A program made the translations under genes and the position numbers. From NCBI GenBank assembly GCA_910578385.1, contig CAJTQV010000007.1, positions 94,613 through 158,612 on the forward strand: a stretch of DNA of 64,000 nucleotides, written 5' to 3'. Below the pieces are notes generated by a model. That model had not been told where the DNA came from. It saw nothing but the letters and a program-made list of their open reading frames with translations, and did not search any database. This stretch comes from an uncultured Muribaculaceae bacterium. GTDB lineage: Bacteria > Bacteroidota > Bacteroidia > Bacteroidales > Muribaculaceae. Positions 50,534-59,972 of this stretch are shown here, one piece after another (the first letter of the stretch is position 1; every line of letters starts with the position of its first letter).

Positions 50534-51322
50534 TTATCCTAAAAGCACATCCAGGATCATCATCAGCACAAACCCTACCGCGAAGCCGATTGTCCCTAAG
50601 TTCGAATGGCTCCCCTGCTGCGTTTCCGGCACCAATTCCTCGACCACCACATACATCATCGCACCTGCCGCAAACGACAGCAGATAAGGCAGCAGCGGCA
50701 CAACATAAGTCGCACAGAGCAGAGTTACCACAGCAGCCACCGGCTCCACCGCCCCGCTCAGCGTGCCGATTGCGAACGACCGGTTGAGCGAATTCCCCGC
50801 TGTCCGGAGCGGCATCGACACGATTGCGCCCTCCGGAAAATTCTGAATGGCGATACCCACCGACAGAGCTATCGCCCCGGCCATAGATATATAAGTGTTT
50901 CCGTCCAGAGCACCGGCCAGCGTGACACCCACAGCCATACCCTCCGGAATATTATGCAGAGTCACAGCCAGAGCGAGCTTGGCAGTCCGCGACAGCGAGC
51001 TGCGCGGTCCCTCCGATTCACCATCAAGCAGATGCTGGTGAGGTGTTATACGGTCCAGAAGCAGCAGAAAGAAGATACCGGCCATAAAGCCAACGGCTGC
51101 CGGCATCACGCTCATCCATCCCTCCGCTCCGGTGCCCTCCATGGCCGGAATAAGCAGCGACCACACCGAGGCCGCAACCATCACACCCGCAGCGAAGCCG
51201 ATCAGCGTCTTCTCCAGCACCACCGACAGCCCCTTCTTCATAAAATAAACGCACGCCGCCCCCAGCGTAGTCCCCACAAACGGCAGCGCCAAAGCAATTA
51301 CAATTCCCTCCATCTTTATCAA
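50534..51322 (-). CDS. ZIP-family divalent metal transporter
   Basis: A 262-residue membrane protein with about eight helices of the ZIP family, close to the ZupT/GufA group. Metal-binding signatures are LHNIPEGMAVG in helix IV and IQNFPEGAIVS in helix V. A short His-containing loop (ITPHQHLLDGESEG) lies between helices III and IV. It imports zinc, and perhaps iron or manganese, across the inner membrane. It stands alone on the - strand between two repeat-filled gaps. Start may be 51322 or 51313 (second Met). No metal-regulator site was recognised upstream. Confidence 0.93.
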   Translation of the reverse strand: MIKMEGIVIALALPFVGTTLGAACVYFMKKGLSVVLEKTLIGFAAGVMVAASVWSLLIPAMEGTGAEGWMSVMPAAVGFMAGIFFLLLLDRITPHQHLLDGESEGPRSSLSRTAKLALAVTLHNIPEGMAVGVTLAGALDGNTYISMAGAIALSVGIAIQNFPEGAIVSMPLRTAGNSLNRSFAIGTLSGAVEPVAAVVTLLCATYVVPLLPYLLSFAAGAMMYVVVEELVPETQQGSHSNLGTIGFAVGFVLMMILDVLLG

Positions 51323-51398
51323 TTTCTAATCTATTTCTTCATCATTCTAAATTTCCCCCATCCTTATCTATTTTTAACAATAACGCCCCGCTCCACGC

Positions 51399-51560
51399 CA
51401 TTGTTGCTCGCCGTCCTCTCCCCTCCGCCGCTTGCAGTCCTCTCCCCCTCACCCGCCCCCGCCGCTTGCCGTCATCCCCCCTCCACCGCTACCGCCGCTT
51501 GCCGTCATCCCCCCTCCGCCGCTACCTCCGCTTGCCGTCATCCTCCCTCAGCTGCCGCCA
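51399..51560 (+). repeat. Minisatellite of about 33-bp units
   Basis: About four units of CCGCCGCTTGCCGTCATCCC followed by CCCTCCNCCGCTA are repeated head to tail. The central two are almost identical and the outer ones have diverged. Confidence 0.75.
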
Positions 51561-51597
51561 TTGTTGCAACCCGCACCTCGCCTTCTCTACCACGTCC

Positions 51598-51727
51598 GGT
51601 TATTTGTCCCTGCGCAGCAGCTTCAGCTGCTCCCGCCTTCCTTCCGGCTGTGTGAGGGCGGCAGCCCGAATCCCTTGCCCCTGCCTGTGTCGCTGTCGAG
51701 TGGGTAAAGCCTGCGGGCTTTACCTCC
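51598..51727 (+). repeat. C-B-D cluster of palindromic elements
   Basis: Family C (TTATTTGTCCCTGCGCAGC, then AGCTTCAGCTGC; to 51630), family B (TGTGTGAGGGCGGCAGCCCG; 51649-51668) and family D (CTGTCGAGTGGGTAAAGCC, TGC, GGGCTTTACC; 51692-51727). Family B has GGGC-GGCA-GCCC here. Confidence 0.8.
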
Positions 51728-51864
51728 CCATCTTTTTTTCTTTTGTAGTTTTCCAAAACAGACAAAAAGTTATCTAAAAGTTATTTTAACCTATATTTTA
51801 CATTAAAATACTTGCAGTTAGCGTAAAATATCAGTATTAATCTTTATAATTCCAAAAATTAACA

Positions 51865-51896
51865 TTTGTTTATAAAAATAATTTTTTGTAACTTTG
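51865..51896 (+). promoter_or_regulatory. Promoter of the second surface-protein cassette
   Basis: TTTG at 51865-51868, 20 nt, TAACTTTG at 51889-51896; the start codon is 51 nt beyond the -7 box. Confidence 0.8.
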
Positions 51897-51946
51897 TCCG
51901 AAACCACACAGTTCTACTGTAATAATATTAATTAAAAACTTCCTTT

Positions 51947-53721
51947 ATGAAGAAAATTGTTACCTCTCTTGCCGCCGCGCTGCTTGTCTGCTCCGGTCTC
52001 CAGGCGCAGAAAGCCAAGGCTCCCGTTTCTCTACGTAACTCTGTCCGCACCGAAGCAAGCGTTGACCTCCGTCAGAATGCCCCCGACCGCAAGGCTGCCC
52101 GCTCACAGCGTGTCGCAGCAGCAAAGGCACATGCACCCCTTCCGCGCAAAGTGACTGCTCCTTCATCAGATCTCAAGATTATCGACGAGACACCCGAAGG
52201 AACCGAAACCCTTTACAAGAAGACAGGTGTCGCATACGGCTATAGCTGGTTTACCGGAATGATTTATCAGAATCTTGACGGTGCCACCTCCAATGTGGTG
52301 ATCTCTGACGACCGCACCCGTGTATATATCGAGGGACCGATTTTCTTCGACTCTTATTCAGCCGAAAACTGGATTGAAGGTACTCTCGAAGGCGATGTCG
52401 TGACCTTCACATTCCCCCAGCTCATCGATTATGACGTATATTACGCCGACGATGACGAGGAAGAGGTTGACGAGGAATATTTCTACTACGCCATGAAACT
52501 CGAATACGTTCCCGACGAAGAGGATCCCGAATATGGCTGGTACTACCCCTGCGAGAATCAGGAATACAAGATGACCCTTGGCGAGGACGGTTCGCTCACT
52601 CCGCTCGAACCCGAGATGATGATCGGCAGCTGTCTCTGGTATGGCGAGAATGATGTCGACGAGGGTGAGGAACCCTACTACTCATGGCAGGCCAACGGTG
52701 ATATCGTCACCGGCATGAAAGTTGTGACCGAAAAGGCCCTCGAAGTTCCCGAAGATGTGGAGTTTGCAGAATGGCAGCTTATCAGCTTATCAGCGGAATC
52801 TCAAACCGCTCTGTCTATGTCGGCGTAAAGGGTGACGACATGTACATCAAGGGTCTTTACAGCTCTATGAAGAATGCCGTTGTTGTCGGCAAGATCGACG
52901 GCGACAAGGTGACATTCGAGAATGGCCAGTACCTTGGTGAATACTCCTACAACCGCACTCTCGCTTTCTTCGACACAGGTGTCAACGTTCAGGATGGTGA
53001 AGGAACATATTTCGATATTCAGCCCGACATGGTCTTCAGCTACGACAAGGAGAAATCAATTCTCACATCTGAAGCCGCATACTGTATCTCTACTTCTCCG
53101 ACCACCGTTCTCTATTACGCGATTGTCGACAAGCCCTACCTCTGCATCCCGGCTACCGACTTCACCGTAACATCTCTCTACACTCCCGTGCTCGCAGGTT
53201 TCTACGACGCGGATGAAGAGTACGACTACGATGCATCAATGTATTTCAACATCGCCACAGTAGACCCCGACTACAATGTCCTCCCGACTGACCGTCTCTT
53301 CTACGAGGTTATCATGGACGACGAAGTCTTCACTTTCTACGACGACGAGTATGAGCTCCCCGAAGGTGTGAGCGAGACAACCGAGATTCCCTACGGATAC
53401 TATTCAAGCGATTCCTATGACTTCGACGCATATGGTAACGAGCATGGCTTTGAGTTCCATTCGCGTGGTTTCGAGAGCCTCGGTGTACGCGTAGTCTACA
53501 AGGCACCCGATGCCGAGCCCGTTTACTCAGACATTCTCTGGGCTCCCGGTTATGCCGGCACTCTCGCTGTCAACGGTATCGCAGCCGACGCAACTGTCAA
53601 GGAGGTTCAGTACTACGACCTCAACGGTCTCCGCGTTCTCCGTCCCGCTTCGGGAGTGTTCGTGAAGAAAACCATCCTTTCCGACGGCACCGTCCGCACT
53701 TCAAAGGCTCTGGTTCGCTGA
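51947..53721 (+). pseudogene. Secreted partner protein gene split by an 8-bp tandem duplication
   Basis: The first frame (51947-52828) encodes a signal peptide (to about LQAQ) and 293 residues. The second (to 53721) encodes the rest, ending YYDLNGLRVLRPASGVFVKK and DGTVRTSKALVR. Both parts align with the protein at 46849. The break is exactly at AGCTTATCAGCTTATCAGC (52776-52794), where AGCTTATC occurs twice. Removing one copy gives the continuous reading AEWQLISGISNRSVYVGVKG and a 588-residue protein. As it stands, translation stops at 52828 with a foreign tail. It may be a recent mutation or a reversible switch. Promoter and downstream Omp28-like gene are intact. Confidence 0.85.
52776..52791 (+). 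repeat. 8-bp tandem duplication causing a frameshift
   Basis: AGCTTATC is present twice head to tail (52776-52783 and 52784-52791), followed by a third partial AGC. One copy fits the reading frame; two shift it by two bases. Confidence 0.9.
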
Positions 53722-53738
53722 TTTGATGTAAATTTACA

Positions 53739-53762
53739 GGAAGGGGCTTAACGGTCCCTTCC
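53739..53762 (+). terminator. Hairpin between the two cassette genes
   Basis: GGAAGGG-N10-CCCTTCC followed by TTCTTAAT, 18 bp after the upstream stop and 21 bp before the next start. It may be a partial terminator that sets the ratio of the two mRNAs. Confidence 0.5.
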
Positions 53763-53782
53763 TTCTTAATATCCTGTATCTT

Positions 53783-55633
53783 ATGAAAAACCAATTGCTT
53801 GTAACATCTCTGCTGTTCGGTGCTGTGGCTTCGGTCTCGGCTACCGATATCGATTTTACCTACAACGTCAATCATGATCCCGCCAAGGTCTATGGTTTCG
53901 ATAAAAAGGAAACCTACGATGTGGCCATAAAGATTGACGATCCTGCCTATATCGGAGCAAAAGTCACAGGTATTACTGTGGCTTTTCCCGTCAGTGACGG
54001 CAACTTCACCGACGCTACAGCGTGGCTCGCATCCGAGCTGAAACTCGAAAGCAGGAAAAATGCCCCCGACCTCGGCTCTGTATCCGCATCGGTCGATGAC
54101 GAGCTCCTTACCGCCACGTTTACAACTCCTGTCGAAATCCCCGCAGCGGGCATATGGGTCGGCTACTCTTTCAACATCACCGGTCTCGACAAGACTTACG
54201 AATATGATTGGCCCGACAATCCCGTGGCATGTGTGGAGAGCGAGAATAACCTCGAAAAAGGTCTCTGGATACACACCAGCCGCTCGCGTCTGAAATGGAC
54301 AGATGTCGGAACTTCCCTCGGTGCTGTCAGCACAATGATTGTACATCTCGCCACCGACTTCGGCCCACACGATGTGGCAATCGGTGTTCCCGCAGAGTCA
54401 TACATGGTGAAAGGCGAGACTTACAATGTGCCCTTCACCCTCATCAACCATGGTACGGAACCTCTCGAAGACCTTACTTTCTCATATTCGATAGGAGGTT
54501 TCAAATCAACCGGTTCACTGCATCTCGACACCCCTCTCAAGGGTCTTGGCAACTCCACTACCGTGAATTTACCCCTCGGTCCCGTTGATGAATGTGGCGA
54601 GTACGCGCTCAGCGTCACTCTTGAGACATCCAATGGCGAGGCCAACGGCGACCCCATGCGTACCGGTACCGGCAACATGAACGTATGGCCCCTTATACCC
54701 GTCACACGTCCCCTCGTCGAGGAATACACCGGACTTAACTGTGGATACTGCCCCGTAGGATATGTGGCCATGGAGTATATGAGCGAGAATTTAGGCGACA
54801 TGTTCGTAGGTCTTGCATTCCATTGCCAGAGTTACGAATCGGGTAAGATGGAGACTGTTTCAGAATACGATTTCCCCTCTTACGTCACCGGTTATCCTGC
54901 GTCAGGCATCAATCGCGCCGGTTATATCTATCCGGGTGACCTCCCCTTCCGTTGGGACAGCTTCGCGGCACAGATTGTTCCCGCCTCTGTCGATGTTGAC
55001 CTCCGCTGGGATGATACCGTCTCAGGCCGAATGATCGCCACCTCAAAGGTTGCTTTTGTCAAGGATGTGGAGAACGCCGATTATCGTCTTGGATTCGCAA
55101 TCGTGGCCGACAACGTTTTCAATGCGTCGTGGGGTCAGAAGAATTACTACGCCGGAGAAGCCGAGGGAGTGGGTGTTGATTCTCCTCTCTGGGATGTCTT
55201 CCTCGATGGCGGCTCGACCGTCAAAGGACTTACCTTCAATGATGTCGTGGCCTACATGCCCGAAGTTGACGGTATCGCCAACTCTGTACCGACGACCATC
55301 AAGGCCGGTGAGGTTATGACTTACGAATATCCTGTCAATGCCGCCGATATGGTCAATCTCCGTGGACAACAGTTCCTCAATCCCGAGGCTAAATTAAAGG
55401 CTGTGGCAATCCTGTTCGACGGCAAGACCGGTCTTTCCGTAAACTGCAACAAGTCTGCCCACATCGACTACGCTGCCGGCGTATCCGACCTTACTGACGA
55501 CGCTCCCGGGATTGTATCGACAGTCTACCACAACCTTCAGGGTGTGCGTGTCGACAATCCCGTCTCGGGTCTCTACCTCAAGACGGTCACTCTCTCTGAC
55601 GGCACAGTCCGCACTTCCAAAGTCCTCCTCTGA
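53783..55633 (+). CDS. Omp28-family surface protein with thioredoxin-like CGYC motif
   Basis: A 616-residue secreted protein with a signal peptide (to about VSA) and beta-sandwich modules. A thioredoxin-like domain opens LVEEYTGLNCGYCPVGYVAMEYM and continues GDMFVGLAFHCQSYESGKM. It ends YHNLQGVRVDNPVSGLYLKTVTLSDGTVRTSKVLL, nearly the same tag as the gene before it. It has the same length as the protein at 44905 and the same gene order with its partner, so the two loci are a duplicated, inverted cassette. The partner gene upstream is frameshifted here. It is probably exported to the cell surface; the substrate is unknown. Confidence 0.85.
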   Translation: MKNQLLVTSLLFGAVASVSATDIDFTYNVNHDPAKVYGFDKKETYDVAIKIDDPAYIGAKVTGITVAFPVSDGNFTDATAWLASELKLESRKNAPDLGSVSASVDDELLTATFTTPVEIPAAGIWVGYSFNITGLDKTYEYDWPDNPVACVESENNLEKGLWIHTSRSRLKWTDVGTSLGAVSTMIVHLATDFGPHDVAIGVPAESYMVKGETYNVPFTLINHGTEPLEDLTFSYSIGGFKSTGSLHLDTPLKGLGNSTTVNLPLGPVDECGEYALSVTLETSNGEANGDPMRTGTGNMNVWPLIPVTRPLVEEYTGLNCGYCPVGYVAMEYMSENLGDMFVGLAFHCQSYESGKMETVSEYDFPSYVTGYPASGINRAGYIYPGDLPFRWDSFAAQIVPASVDVDLRWDDTVSGRMIATSKVAFVKDVENADYRLGFAIVADNVFNASWGQKNYYAGEAEGVGVDSPLWDVFLDGGSTVKGLTFNDVVAYMPEVDGIANSVPTTIKAGEVMTYEYPVNAADMVNLRGQQFLNPEAKLKAVAILFDGKTGLSVNCNKSAHIDYAAGVSDLTDDAPGIVSTVYHNLQGVRVDNPVSGLYLKTVTLSDGTVRTSKVLL

Positions 55634-55651
55634 AAACCGACATAAGATTAC

Positions 55652-55695
55652 AAAAACGAAGAGGCGACGGTCGCGACCGTCGCCTCTGCGTTTTT
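55652..55695. terminator. Strong bidirectional terminator
   Basis: AGAGGCGACGGTCG and CGACCGTCGCCTCT abut as a perfect 28-bp palindrome flanked by AAAAACG and CGTTTTT. It lies between convergent Omp28-like genes and serves both strands. Confidence 0.9.
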
Positions 55696-55711
55696 GTATG
55701 TTGCATGTATG

Positions 55712-57568
55712 TCACATCATCACTTTTGTTGTCTTCGTGCTGTCTTTGCATGTAACTTTGATTACATGGAGTCCTGCACAGACAGGCAGTCGGACTGTCG
55801 CGCTATTGGCCGCATGGGAGCTGACCGACATCTCTTTTCTGCCATCCGCGCTCCATACTTCCAGAATGAAGTCTCCGGCTTCGGCCAGTGTGACTGTCAC
55901 ATTTCCATCATTGTCATATCTGAGTGAAATGCGTCCATTGTCATCATTCTTTATGTTCCCTATGGTGGCCACCTCTGCATCGGTAAGCTCGAATGCGGCG
56001 CAGTTCATCACTTCTCCGGTACTGGTATCGAGCACCATGGCAACGACACGTCCGTTACGTATGTCGTCAAGAAGTTGCGGACGTTCCACACTCCAACTGT
56101 AGGCATAGCTGGTTCCCGGTGTCATCAACGCCGGCAGACTCCCTGCAAATCCGTCAAAGGCATGGTCTGATGTCAGTGATGTATTGTTGAAATATGACAG
56201 TGGGCTGATCATCGTCGTCGGAAGATAATAATACTCTCTCTGTGACGGCAATGTGCAGATGTTCCTCTGGTACCATGCCGGATTCTCCTCTTCTTTATGG
56301 AAATCTCCTGTGAGCACATAGCCCACACGATAGCGGTCAGTTGAATTGTCGATGGTCTCCGCACATTCTATTGTTACATTCACTGTTGCGGATTCCTTGT
56401 CGGTGACCTTGACGCTACTGAAGCCTATGCCGAACTTGGTGGGAGTATAAAAGTAATCGCCGAACTTATCCATGTCCGTGCCTGCCGAACTCCGTATGCG
56501 GTTCAGCATCATATAAGGATATGATGGAAAGTTGAGACGGGTATTGTATGCATCGTTCTTGAGCTTGTCTCCGTTGTGTGTCTCAACAGCTATGACGCTG
56601 CTCCCGAAGTTACGTTCCAGATCTTGTATTTCAAGCACACCCTTGGTACAGTTCGGACACCACATTCCTGTCCCCTTGTCTACAAGAAGGTGCTTCTTGA
56701 ATGTAGAGCTGTAAAGCGTGGTCTCTGCAAGCATTACCTTCTCCGGGCTGTCGTTAAAGTATGTGCGGCATACGGTAACCTCGTTGAATTTCACCGGTGC
56801 GCTGAGTGTTACGACGCGTGTCTCGCCTGTAATCCATGGTGTATCCACGACTGTCCTTGCGGATATGGTACCGTCGATTTCGAGTTCTATTGCACCATTT
56901 GTTCTGGTTGTTCCGCTATTGAGTATCTGAAGTGTCACAGGTGCATGTTTCGTATCGGCTGAAGATGCGTCACAGAATACTTCGGTCAAATCAACTGTGT
57001 CAAACGACATTCCTTCCGGTTTATCAATAGTGACATCACCGATGGCAAGCATGTATCTGTTCTCGCTGACACACACGAACGAGATTGTCAGTTTTTTTCC
57101 GGCATATGGACTCAGGTCGACCATATGGGTGGTCCATTCTCCGGCCTCGCTGTCGGTCGAGAACAATATGACCGGCGTTTCATCATCCTCGGCTTTTGCC
57201 TCGACAAGATAGCTCTCAGGACGTTCACGAAGCACTGATGCCGCATTCCATTTAAGAAAGTGGCCATCTGTAATATCAGTGGCAGGAAGTAAAAGACGGT
57301 TCCGGCAAGCACTTGCTTTACCTGTATATGTCGGCGACAATGCCACATGTCCATATGTCCCGTATTCCTCCACTATCCAGCCGTCACGGGTGTATCCTCG
57401 TTGATATCCTGCTGTCGACGGATTCACCCCTGTTTCATTAGTTACCTTGACATCGGCCGGAAGTGTGCCTGATGTCAAATCAAGCGTATATGCTGCCGAC
57501 GGCATACATGCCATGATTGCCGCAGACAAGACCATGCCTGATCTACTGAGTTTGTTGTGTAAGCTCAT
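55712..57568 (-). CDS. Divergent Omp28-like secreted protein with CPNC motif
   Basis: A 618-residue secreted protein. After the signal peptide (to about SAAY) an N-terminal jelly-roll module of the cleaved-adhesin kind is seen (NRLLLPATDITDGHFLKWNAAS and TISFVCVSENRYMLAIGDV). A thioredoxin-like segment follows, LLVDKGTGMWCPNCTKGVLEIQDLE (Cys pair CPNC) with NFGSSVIAVETHNGD. The C-terminal tag is EVWSADGRKEMSV then CAGLHVIKVTCKDSTKTTKVMM. It is the third protein of this type in the region but has a different N-terminal half from the 616-residue pair. It converges on one of them across a shared terminator. Function unknown. Confidence 0.82.
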   Translation of the reverse strand: MSLHNKLSRSGMVLSAAIMACMPSAAYTLDLTSGTLPADVKVTNETGVNPSTAGYQRGYTRDGWIVEEYGTYGHVALSPTYTGKASACRNRLLLPATDITDGHFLKWNAASVLRERPESYLVEAKAEDDETPVILFSTDSEAGEWTTHMVDLSPYAGKKLTISFVCVSENRYMLAIGDVTIDKPEGMSFDTVDLTEVFCDASSADTKHAPVTLQILNSGTTRTNGAIELEIDGTISARTVVDTPWITGETRVVTLSAPVKFNEVTVCRTYFNDSPEKVMLAETTLYSSTFKKHLLVDKGTGMWCPNCTKGVLEIQDLERNFGSSVIAVETHNGDKLKNDAYNTRLNFPSYPYMMLNRIRSSAGTDMDKFGDYFYTPTKFGIGFSSVKVTDKESATVNVTIECAETIDNSTDRYRVGYVLTGDFHKEEENPAWYQRNICTLPSQREYYYLPTTMISPLSYFNNTSLTSDHAFDGFAGSLPALMTPGTSYAYSWSVERPQLLDDIRNGRVVAMVLDTSTGEVMNCAAFELTDAEVATIGNIKNDDNGRISLRYDNDGNVTVTLAEAGDFILEVWSADGRKEMSVSSHAANSATVRLPVCAGLHVIKVTCKDSTKTTKVMM

Positions 57569-57656
57569 TCTTGTATGAAGATTGTAAAGTTCTTATTATC
57601 GGCATCTAATTTACTGCTTTAATTCCAATTCTGCAATACCTCCACTTGCCGCAGAC

Positions 57657-57690
57657 ACAAAAAAGCGCGTGTCATCGCGACACACGCCTC
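57657..57690 (-). terminator. Terminator after the fructokinase gene
   Basis: On the - strand GCGTGTGTCGCGATGACACG ends in CGC and a run of seven T. It closes the GH32-transporter-kinase operon 85 bp after the kinase stop. Confidence 0.8.
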
Positions 57691-57773
57691 TTTTTCCTGG
57701 CAATCTCCGGCCGCAGTGGCCTGAGTTGCCTGTAACCTACATCAATAATTCAATATTAACTCAAAAATTAAAT

Positions 57774-58652
57774 TCATTTTGTGTACTCCGCGGGCAGCAC
57801 CGGCATCGCGCCGTTCTGCGTGCAGACATAGGCGGAGGTAGCTACCGCGAGACGGTGCGCTTCTTCCACACTTTTCCCTTTCAGTATGCTCGACACGAAC
57901 GCTGCGGTGAACGAGTCGCCGGCCCCTACCGTGTCGGCAACCTCTACCTTGGGTGTCGGCTGGAATGATACGTTCCCCGGTGTGAACACGTAGCTGCCGT
58001 TTATGCCGCAGGTCAGGATAAGCATCTTCAGGTTGTACTTGCCCAAGAGTATCCAGCACTTGTCCTGGAGGTCTATGCCGGGATAACCGAACATGCGGCT
58101 CACGGTCACAAGCTCCTCGTCGTTTATCTTCAGCACGTTGCAGCGTTTCATCGACTCGCAGAGTATCTCTTTGGTGTAGAAACCTTGACGAAGGTTCACG
58201 TCGAAGACCACCATCGGGTCATTCTCCTCCGGCATCGAGTCGAGGAATTTGCCGATTGTCTCTCTCGACACCACATTGCGCTGAGCCAGCGAGCCGAAGC
58301 ACACCGCGCGTGTGTTACGCGCTATCTCCTCAAGCTCGGCGGTCCAGGGTATGTTGTCCCATGCCACATTCTCCTTGATTTCGTATTGCGGCACACCGGC
58401 CGGGTCGAGTTCCACCTGTACGGTTCCGGTTGCATAGGGCACCGTGTCGAGGTGGTAAGTAAGCTTCTTGTCATCGAAGTTCTCCACAATCTCCCGGCCA
58501 AGAGCATCGTCGCCGATAGCACTGACGGCTATGCCCGGAAGCCCGAACTGCGACACATGATAGGCGAAGTTGGCGGGTGCCCCACCGATTTTCTTTCCTT
58601 CGGGCAGCACGTCCCACAGTGCCTCTCCCATTCCAACTACAAAGTTTTTCAT
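57774..58652 (-). CDS. scrK: PfkB-family fructokinase
   Basis: A 292-residue ribokinase-fold kinase. The N-terminal GEALWDVLPEGKKIGGAPANFAYHVSQFG is characteristic of fructokinases, and the C-terminal PfkB signature DTVGAGDSFTAAFV contains the catalytic Asp. It phosphorylates fructose at the expense of ATP in the cytoplasm. It is the last gene of a three-gene - strand operon after the GH32 enzyme and an MFS transporter, so the operon breaks down fructan or sucrose outside and imports and phosphorylates fructose. BT1757 is the equivalent in the B. thetaiotaomicron fructan locus. Confidence 0.93.
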   Translation of the reverse strand: MKNFVVGMGEALWDVLPEGKKIGGAPANFAYHVSQFGLPGIAVSAIGDDALGREIVENFDDKKLTYHLDTVPYATGTVQVELDPAGVPQYEIKENVAWDNIPWTAELEEIARNTRAVCFGSLAQRNVVSRETIGKFLDSMPEENDPMVVFDVNLRQGFYTKEILCESMKRCNVLKINDEELVTVSRMFGYPGIDLQDKCWILLGKYNLKMLILTCGINGSYVFTPGNVSFQPTPKVEVADTVGAGDSFTAAFVSSILKGKSVEEAHRLAVATSAYVCTQNGAMPVLPAEYTK

Positions 58653-58753
58653 ATCTTATGGTGTTTTAGCGGTTTTCTTGTTTTGTTTCAGACCCTCTTC
58701 TCGGAGGGCGTTTTGTTTCAAGCTCTCTTTCTGGCAGTTTTTCCTCTACTGCC

Positions 58754-59941
58754 TCAGGCGGTTTTCCTGATTTTGAGTGTATAGAAGAGCAGGTAAGCTA
58801 CTCCGGCGGCCATCACTGCCACAGCTCCGGCCTGACCTGTCGCATCAGCGGCATAACCCATTGCCAGCGGGAAGATTGTGCCTCCGAAGAGTCCCATGAT
58901 CATCAGTCCCGAAACCTCGTTGCGCTCTTTCGGTGCAGCCAACAGTGCCTGCGAGAACACTACCGAGAAGATATTCGAGTTGCCGAAGCCTACCAGCGCG
59001 ATACCTGTATATATACCCTCAAGGCTGTGGCAGGTGAAGAGCAGACACATCGAGGCCGCCATCATTAGAACACTTATGCCGAAGAAGAGTTTCGGCGACA
59101 TCACGCGCAGAAGGAACGCACCTAAGAAGCAGCCGGCCGTGCGGAATATGAAGTAAAGTCCCGTGGCGAACGACGCGTCTTCAAGCGGAAGTCCGAGTCT
59201 TTCCATGATAATCTTCGGTGCTGTCGTGTTGGTGCCCACATCGATACCCACATGACACATGATTCCCAAGAAGCAGAGCAGTATGAAAGGTCTTCCCAAC
59301 AGCTTTAGGCACTCTCCCACGCCTGATGCCTGGTCCGGACGCTCCTCCTCGATCGGTGTCGCGCCGAGCACCGCAACCGACAGGAAGCTGATCACGGCAT
59401 AGATTGCGAAAAGAACTCTCCAGCCCAATCCGAAGGTGACGAACGCGGTTGTAGCACCCCACGCGGCGATAATCGGAGCCAGGAACGAGGCTATGGCCTT
59501 CACAAACTGGCCGAACGTCAGTGTCGAGGCCAGTTTGTCGCCGCTGATCAGATTGCTCACCAGCGGGTTGAGCGATGTCTGCATTATGGCGTTACCGATT
59601 CCAAGAAGACTGAATGCCGCTAACATCAGCCAATAATTCTCACCGAAAATAGGGAGCACCAGCGAAACGGCTGTCACACCGAGGCTTATGAGCACGGTCT
59701 TCTTGCGGCCGATACGGTTCATCAGCATCCCGGTCGGTACCGAGAAAATCAGGAACCAGAAGAATACAAGCGACGGGAACAGGTTGGCCTGCGAGTCCGT
59801 CAGTCCGAGGTCTTTCTGCACATAGTTAGACGCCGTGCCGACAAGGTCGACAAAACCCATGGCGAAGAAGCAGAACATCACCGGTATAATCTGCAACATC
59901 GAGCTCTTGCGCCCCGCTGCAGCAGTCTGAGTTATTTCCAT
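58754..59941 (-). CDS. MFS monosaccharide transporter, FucP/GlcP type
   Basis: A 395-residue protein with about twelve transmembrane helices. The N-terminal half has FFAMGFVDLVGTASNYVQKDLGLTDSQANL and the MFS motif A-like MLMNRIGRKKT. SLLGIGNAIMQTSLNPLVSNL matches the FHS/FucP family of sugar-proton symporters. It imports a hexose across the inner membrane. Its place between GH32 and fructokinase genes makes fructose the likely substrate, as for BT1758. The gap to the kinase (101 bp) holds imperfect TTTTGTTTCA repeats and no promoter of good quality. Confidence 0.9.
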   Translation of the reverse strand: MEITQTAAAGRKSSMLQIIPVMFCFFAMGFVDLVGTASNYVQKDLGLTDSQANLFPSLVFFWFLIFSVPTGMLMNRIGRKKTVLISLGVTAVSLVLPIFGENYWLMLAAFSLLGIGNAIMQTSLNPLVSNLISGDKLASTLTFGQFVKAIASFLAPIIAAWGATTAFVTFGLGWRVLFAIYAVISFLSVAVLGATPIEEERPDQASGVGECLKLLGRPFILLCFLGIMCHVGIDVGTNTTAPKIIMERLGLPLEDASFATGLYFIFRTAGCFLGAFLLRVMSPKLFFGISVLMMAASMCLLFTCHSLEGIYTGIALVGFGNSNIFSVVFSQALLAAPKERNEVSGLMIMGLFGGTIFPLAMGYAADATGQAGAVAVMAAGVAYLLFYTLKIRKTA

Positions 59942-59972
59942 GATAGTTATTTTGTAATGTTATTTGTTTCCC

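Larger units (their letters stand above)
51323..51864. other. Non-coding repeat-rich region
   Basis: It holds a minisatellite (51399-51560), a C-B-D palindrome cluster (51598-51727) and then about 130 bp of AT-rich sequence leading to the promoter at 51865. No credible gene is present. Confidence 0.7.

Noticed and set aside
52771..53721. Independent gene starting at 52771
   Set aside because: It lacks a signal peptide and continues the 51947 protein exactly when one 8-bp repeat copy is removed.
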